Shown: in pieces, positions 59,250 through 64,000 of the stretch
How the letters are laid out: the number at the start of each line of letters is the position of its first letter
Numbering within the stretch: the stretch's first letter is position 1
From: Tubulanus polymorphus
Taxonomy: Eukaryota; Nemertea; Palaeonemertea; Tubulaniformes; Tubulanidae
Direction of reading: 5' to 3'
DNA length: 64,000 nucleotides
NCBI RefSeq assembly: GCF_964204645.1
Contig: NC_134028.1
Coordinates: forward strand, 19,132,153-19,196,152
The notes under the pieces: model-generated
Database searches by the model: none
Told to the model about the DNA's origin: nothing
The model's input: the letters and a program-made list of their open reading frames with translations, nothing else
Program-made: the position numbers and the translations under genes

Positions 59250-60669
59250 GCGTCCCTCAAATTAACTGAAAATCTTATCAAATATGACATTATCCGAAAG
59301 CCACTACTACAGTAACCCATCAGAATAAGTATCTCAGCGACGGAGCCGGCCCTCTCAGCGCCTACAACATACCGAACATGTATCGACATCGACACGATGA
59401 CAGGTTTTATTTGATAATTAGTGCAACTGATTGGATCGGGAGCGGAGGTGGAGTGGAGCGATCGATTTACTCATTAATGGTCAAGTTAACAAGTTAACTG
59501 ATGGCAGCAATTTTGAGTCAGCTATTGCGCTTTTGATGCAGAGTCGAGGAAATTATCGAGTGACCAGTAAAGTGTGAATACATCAGATCGTCCTGCGGGT
59601 GGTGTGTAAACCGAACCAATTCATTCATCCTTCTTCACATTCGATTCATTCAAAATTCAACACAAATTCATCATGCCTGCCTATTGCTAAAATACTCTTA
59701 GTCTCACCACAGGCACTTGAATATGGGCTTTGACCTTGTTGGTGTGTTAAAAATGATAAAATTTATCGTAATCTCTGATAAAAACACCAATGGGGTTGCC
59801 ACGGGTTATAGGCCTAACGTTCGTTACTGGACGGAAGTAGGTATCAGTTTTCGCGTCGTAAGCCAACTACATTTCAATGAAAATCCGTCGGTTCAAGTTT
59901 CCAGTAAGCATTTTCTCAAAAAATTGGAAAATCTTGGAAGAGGTGAGTGCGTCTATAGTTTTTGAGAAAATGCTTACTGGAAATTTGAACCGACGGATTT
60001 TCATTGAAATGTAGTCGGTTGACGCGAAAACTGATACCTACTTCCGGTAACGAACGTTAGGCCTATAACCCGTATTATCCATGATGCAACTGTTTTACCC
60101 ATGATCCAATGCGTCCCTCATATTAACTGAAAATCTTATCAAATATGACATTATCCGAAAGCCACTACTACGTTCTATCCCTCGTCTACCTATACTATAC
60201 AGAAAGGCTGGAAACGTTCCTATCTCCGTAATGCTTAAATCTACCCGCAAATATCGGGACAGATGACGTCACAGCAATCCTGAAGAGGCATCGCGAATTT
60301 TCAAAAATCAATTTTGTTGCCAGTTAAAATCTTTAATGGAGCTAAAACAGTGTCAATGTTTCCAAAAAAATCATCTACAATTGAAATTATGGGCGCTCCT
60401 TATATTTCAGGTTTAAAATTGACACTAAGGACGTACTTCGGCAATCATCGGCAGTGTTCGGCTGTCCCGATAATTACGGGTAGATTTAAGCATTACGGAG
60501 ATAGAATCGATACAGCCTTTCTGTATAGTATAGTTAAACGACGGGCGCGCGTTGCATCATGGGTAAAATATTATAAAACATGGCGGATTATCGAAGTAGG
60601 AACAACGTATCGCTGGTGAATTATTAAATATTTATCCATTATCAAAGCCCATATTCAAGTGCCTGTGGT
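59250..60669. mobile_element. Composite foldback complex with three palindromes and a 61-bp direct repeat
   Basis: Outer 28-bp perfect inverted repeats (ACCACAGGCACTTGAATATG and following) lie at 59706-59733 and 60642-60669. Between them are a large hairpin with about 120-bp arms (59801-59924 with 59957-60073) and a second with about 72-bp arms (60190-60262 with 60462-60533). A 61-bp segment (GCGTCCCTCAAATTAACTGA and following) at 59250-59310 is repeated directly at 60111-60171 with one difference. No coding capacity. It is probably nested foldback elements or one complex element. Confidence -1.
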
Positions 60670-60801
60670 CTCACTCTCAGGTACACCTGACGTAACATTC
60701 TGGCCACTTTTTTTGCAGGTCCATTTCAGCCATTAGACGTGTAGTAAGCGAATACCATACCTAAGTCATTTGTTTATTAAAGTCATCAACGTAGTAGATT
60801 G

Positions 60802-60951
60802 GGATCATTCATTAATTACGTACGCATAAAATTTGAATTTTTCAACCCCCCCTTCCCTCTGTACACAAACTTTTTTCGTATACATTAAGCATTACAGTAC
60901 GCAATTGCACTGACCTCTCCCCTAATGCGTACGTAATAAATGAATGACCCC
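60802..60951. mobile_element. 150-bp MITE just upstream of the RING gene exon
   Basis: GGGATCATTCATTAATTACG-TACGCAT at the left is inverted at the right (ATGCGTACGTAATAAATGAA-TGACCCC). The middle includes a CCCCCCCTTCCCTC tract. No target duplication was resolved. It ends 90 bases before the start codon region. Confidence -1.
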
Positions 60952-61038
60952 ATACTCAGTAATAACGTAACGTTTTGGTTTTGCCTTTTTTTAGGACAAG
61001 TTTCACCATTGGTATTAAGGACGACGATTGTCCTCGTC

Positions 61039-61549
61039 ATGTCTCGATTTGATGTGGATTGCTTCGTGAAGCCCCCCGATCACGAACTCATATGCTGCAT
61101 ATGTCAGTTTGTTTTAGACCAACCAGTGGAAAGTCCTTGTCGACATGTATTTTGTCGTATTTGCGTTACTCGATGGCTCGATACAAAAGATTCGTGTCCG
61201 ACGTGTCGTCATTCTCCGCTGCTCGAGGCTCACCTGAAACCTGCACTGCCGCTTATACAGAACATGATCAATAAACTCGAAATACGATGCAAGAATTTCA
61301 CAAATGGCTGCCCGGTGCAGTTTGTCGTCGAGTTCTTTGATCAGTTTCATCAGGATAACTGTGACTATCGATTCATTCGTTGTAAATATAAGAAGTGTCA
61401 ACGTGAGATTTTAGCAAAGCACGAAGCAAAGCACGATTCGGAATGTGACTGGAAAGAAATCCAGTGCAATAAACAATGTGGCCTTCATATTCTAGCCAAA
61501 GATTTGATCACTCATAATTGTGTGGAATCACTGAGAAATATGGTTGCCG
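61039..61549 (+). CDS. RING finger plus TRAF-type zinc finger protein, first coding exon
   Basis: The start MSRFDVDCFVKPPDHELICC follows a good acceptor (CCTTTTTTTAG) at about 60995, so an upstream untranslated exon is likely. A C3HC4 RING finger spans residues about 19-57 (CCICQFVLDQPVESPCRHVF, then CRICVTRW and CPTC), with the Cys/His pattern complete, which predicts E3 ubiquitin ligase activity with an E2 partner. Two TRAF-type zinc fingers follow at residues about 80-160 (RCKNFTNGCPVQF, HQDNCDYRFIRCKYKKCQRE, HDSECDWKEIQCN, CGLHILAKDLITHNC). The exon ends at MVAG with a donor GTAAGT at 61550. This arrangement is shared by RNF41 (NRDP1), RNF151, PDZRN and LNX proteins, and the part that would tell them apart lies outside the window. 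The exon is intact. Confidence -1.
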
Positions 61550-64000
61550 GTAAGTAAGCCGTTTTATCGATTTCTGGAGGTTGACATTGCTGGAAACTTT
61601 TCTAGATATTTGATATGATTATTAGATTTGATATATTATGTTCTAGATACGATAGTTTTATAGCTGGCTATTGCCTTCACTTTTGTCGTTCATCCATAAA
61701 ACAGAATCTAGTTATTCTGGAAAGTTTTGAAGACGCCTTAATGGATTATCTTGATGTTTTTATCTATCCTAGACAAATTTGCAGCCCAACTGGTCAGTTT
61801 CTCCATTTTTTGTTAAAGGGTAACTGACACTTTTTTTAAGATTTTCTACTTTTTACACTAAACGATATATTATAGTATACAATAAGGCTAGGTGATTTCA
61901 TAATTGGAACAAGAAAATTAACTTTAATAAATTATTTGACGCCTGCGAAAAAATGTAGAATTTCTGCGAGAAGCTAATGTGGAATTGCAAATTTGAAATC
62001 GAAGTTTTAAGAAATTTGGGGAATTATGAGATTTGGCGATTGGGTAGATGATACAGTCTTCAACTGGTCTAATTTTAAAAAAATTGTCAACTTGTGACCG
62101 ACATCGATTCACTTTTGCCTCTAAGCTGGTCTGCAACTTCATTGCCTCCATGGTTGAAGAAAGAGTTCTTTGGATGTTTGCTTCATCATGACGTTGATCA
62201 TATCGTGTAGCCAGCCGGCCCGGTCCTGGGGCCCGGTTTGGTTGTCACTCGATATCCTAGACTTGAGTCTGGGTTGAAGTAGACATTGTCATTTAAAGAA
62301 CTTATTCATGTTATTCTGTATGAATTAACCGTGTGTCTTGTATTTTGTATTTTCTTATTTTAAGATTTGTAAGTTTTTTCAATTTTATCCCGGAATTTCA
62401 ATGTAATAAGGATCAATAAAGTATTGAATTGAATTGTCACCTTATACACATGCCATCAATGGACGCGGAGCCGTATATGACAGCTATGCTATTATAAATT
62501 GCTAATCTCATGAAACTTGCATACCCCTTATATCGAACATATTTTCTAAAACATTTGAATATTGAAATTATATGTTAACACGTTTTTTACCGCTTGTAGC
62601 CGCCGATGAAATTCACGCCGGCCCTACTCAGATCGTAGATAGCTTCGTCATTCCACTAGCATCCCCATGTCAGGGTCTGACTTTTAATCAGACTTCCAAA
62701 TCGTGTATACATCCGCCATTTAACCGAATAGTCCGATTTACTTATCATTTCTATTTATGCCTGCCGCTCCTGATATAATCATACATCCTTTACTATTACA
62801 ATACATCTTCTCATGATATTCAATGCAATATAACATTTCGACGTTCAAATAGACGTCATTATATAATCACAGGGAGCCATTCTACATCTTTATCAATAAT
62901 ATTTTGCCAAATAGCTTGTATGTGTACACATAAACCTGTGACGTTTTGCACATCGATTTACGGTTGTCGTTTGTAAAATGACGCTGAATGGTTAACATTG
63001 TTTAGGTTTCATAATGGTAACGTTTTATAAGGCGTCAAAAAATCTTTTCAATCTAGTCAGAATTGATGATTTTGATGTTCGCGCACCTGTTCAGTGTATA
63101 CATTGCTTCTGCTGAACGCGTGGTGCTGTGTCTATTAATAGAACTACGTCACTAAAGTAACGGCTCGGAAATGATGTCTAAAGAAATGAATAGGAAATAA
63201 GCTACAAGAGCAATTCAACTTAATTTTATACCTATTTGGCGTTCGAATTGAGACAAAATGCCTCTTGATTTTGAAAGTCTGCATATTAATGATTATAATT
63301 AGCTGTTGAACGGACCATATCCGTTCAAACTAAGCGCAAAAATAGGATTTGAATAGCAATCCATGGCATTTTCTAGTAGACAGCAGGGAACATGGATGTT
63401 TAAATCATCGTTTTGTAATATCATTTAGTGATAGTAAGCAAGATCATGGTTAGATCTAAGAATATTTTGACTTATGAACTGATGATGAAACTAAGACAGA
63501 ATTACCTGCAAGAATAATTTCAATTCTTTTCTTGAAATATACCTTGTATTGGTAGCGGCTTTGGTCACAAAATAAGAATATTTCCTCATCCATCCTATTT
63601 TAAAACTTAGAAATAATGTTTGTGAAAGATTTGTGATGTTTTTATCAAAACTCTTCTGCAGCGTGTAACTTTAATCGAAAAACATTAATCCTTTGAATAT
63701 TTGTTGTAAAGGCTGTAGAAATTTATGAAAGTTTTTGTAGAGTTTTGAAGTGTTAGTTTTCAAACTAGGCCTACTTAGAAAAGACTTTGACTTTGAAAAA
63801 TAGTAAATAGTAAACGAATATAAATCTATTTATTCTTTAGCGAGATCGAAATCTGTGATCACATAAGACACTGTAGTATGCTTGTGGTGCTGAACTATAG
63901 GTGAACTATGGAGCAGCAGTAACAGTGCTGAGAGCTTAGCATAATGTACTTTAAAATAGCTTCATAGCAGCGGATTGAAATCTGCATCTTCAATTTGATC
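61550..64000. other. First intron of the RING gene; repeat tail and an antisense coding-like stretch
   Basis: No further exon of the RING gene was recognised. On the minus strand 61924-62200 reads as a fairly convincing coiled-coil-like frame (QRTLSSTMEAMKLQTSLEAK), perhaps an old element fragment. At about 62340-62425 the sequence ends CAATAAAGTATTGAATTGAA-TTG, a polyadenylation signal plus short tandem tail typical of LINE or SINE 3' ends. Bases 62450-64000 show nothing I can assign. Confidence -1.

Overview
The window is nuclear DNA of a multicellular animal, most likely a marine invertebrate. It is AT-rich, the genes are split into many exons with GT-AG introns (plus one likely AT-AC intron), and most of the length is interspersed repeats. 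It carries a Penelope-like retroelement with a GIY-YIG endonuclease, a DIRS-type retroelement, Helentron-like elements with internal tandem repeats, and many small DNA transposons. The species cannot be named from the sequence; a lophotrochozoan or a non-vertebrate deuterostome is an inference only.

Four genes can be supported. (1) 180-2494, minus: the first seven coding exons of an ABCA3-like lipid transporter, running off the left edge. (2) 21744-35177, minus: a seven-exon gene for a TEX47-like protein of 238 residues with a BLUF-like core. Its fourth intron has the 5' site, branch site and AC end of a U12 (minor spliceosome) intron. (3) 41490-51727, plus: ten exons of the centriolar protein CP110 (CCP110). 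(4) 61039-61549, plus: the first coding exon of a RING plus TRAF-type zinc-finger protein that continues to the right. A weaker candidate exon lies at 57487-57680, minus.

The rest is a layered set of mobile elements. From 4.1 to 10.2 kb there is a Helentron-like element, a Mutator-like foldback element with GC-rich terminal inverted repeats (TIRs) and a 9-bp target duplication, and a TIR element holding a 60-bp minisatellite that was itself hit by an 847-bp transposon. From 13.2 to 19.9 kb there is a decayed DIRS element and a gag-like reading frame split by a Penelope-like element flanked by 68-bp direct repeats. Introns of the TEX47-like gene hold two more Helentron-like copies, a related tandem-repeat element, a mariner-like TIR pair and nested MITEs. 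From 36.1 to 40.0 kb a second 847-bp copy sits beside a 3-kb hAT-like element with a 20-copy minisatellite. From 52 to 61 kb there are MITEs, foldback elements and a complex of three palindromes just upstream of the RING gene.

The four genes do not form a pathway. CP110 and TEX47 both suggest centriole, cilium or sperm biology, but nothing in the sequence shows shared control. The main points to follow up are the U12 intron, the Penelope insertion that splits a reading frame, the repeated pattern of transposons with internal minisatellites, and the CTCF-like motif amplified inside two repeat families.
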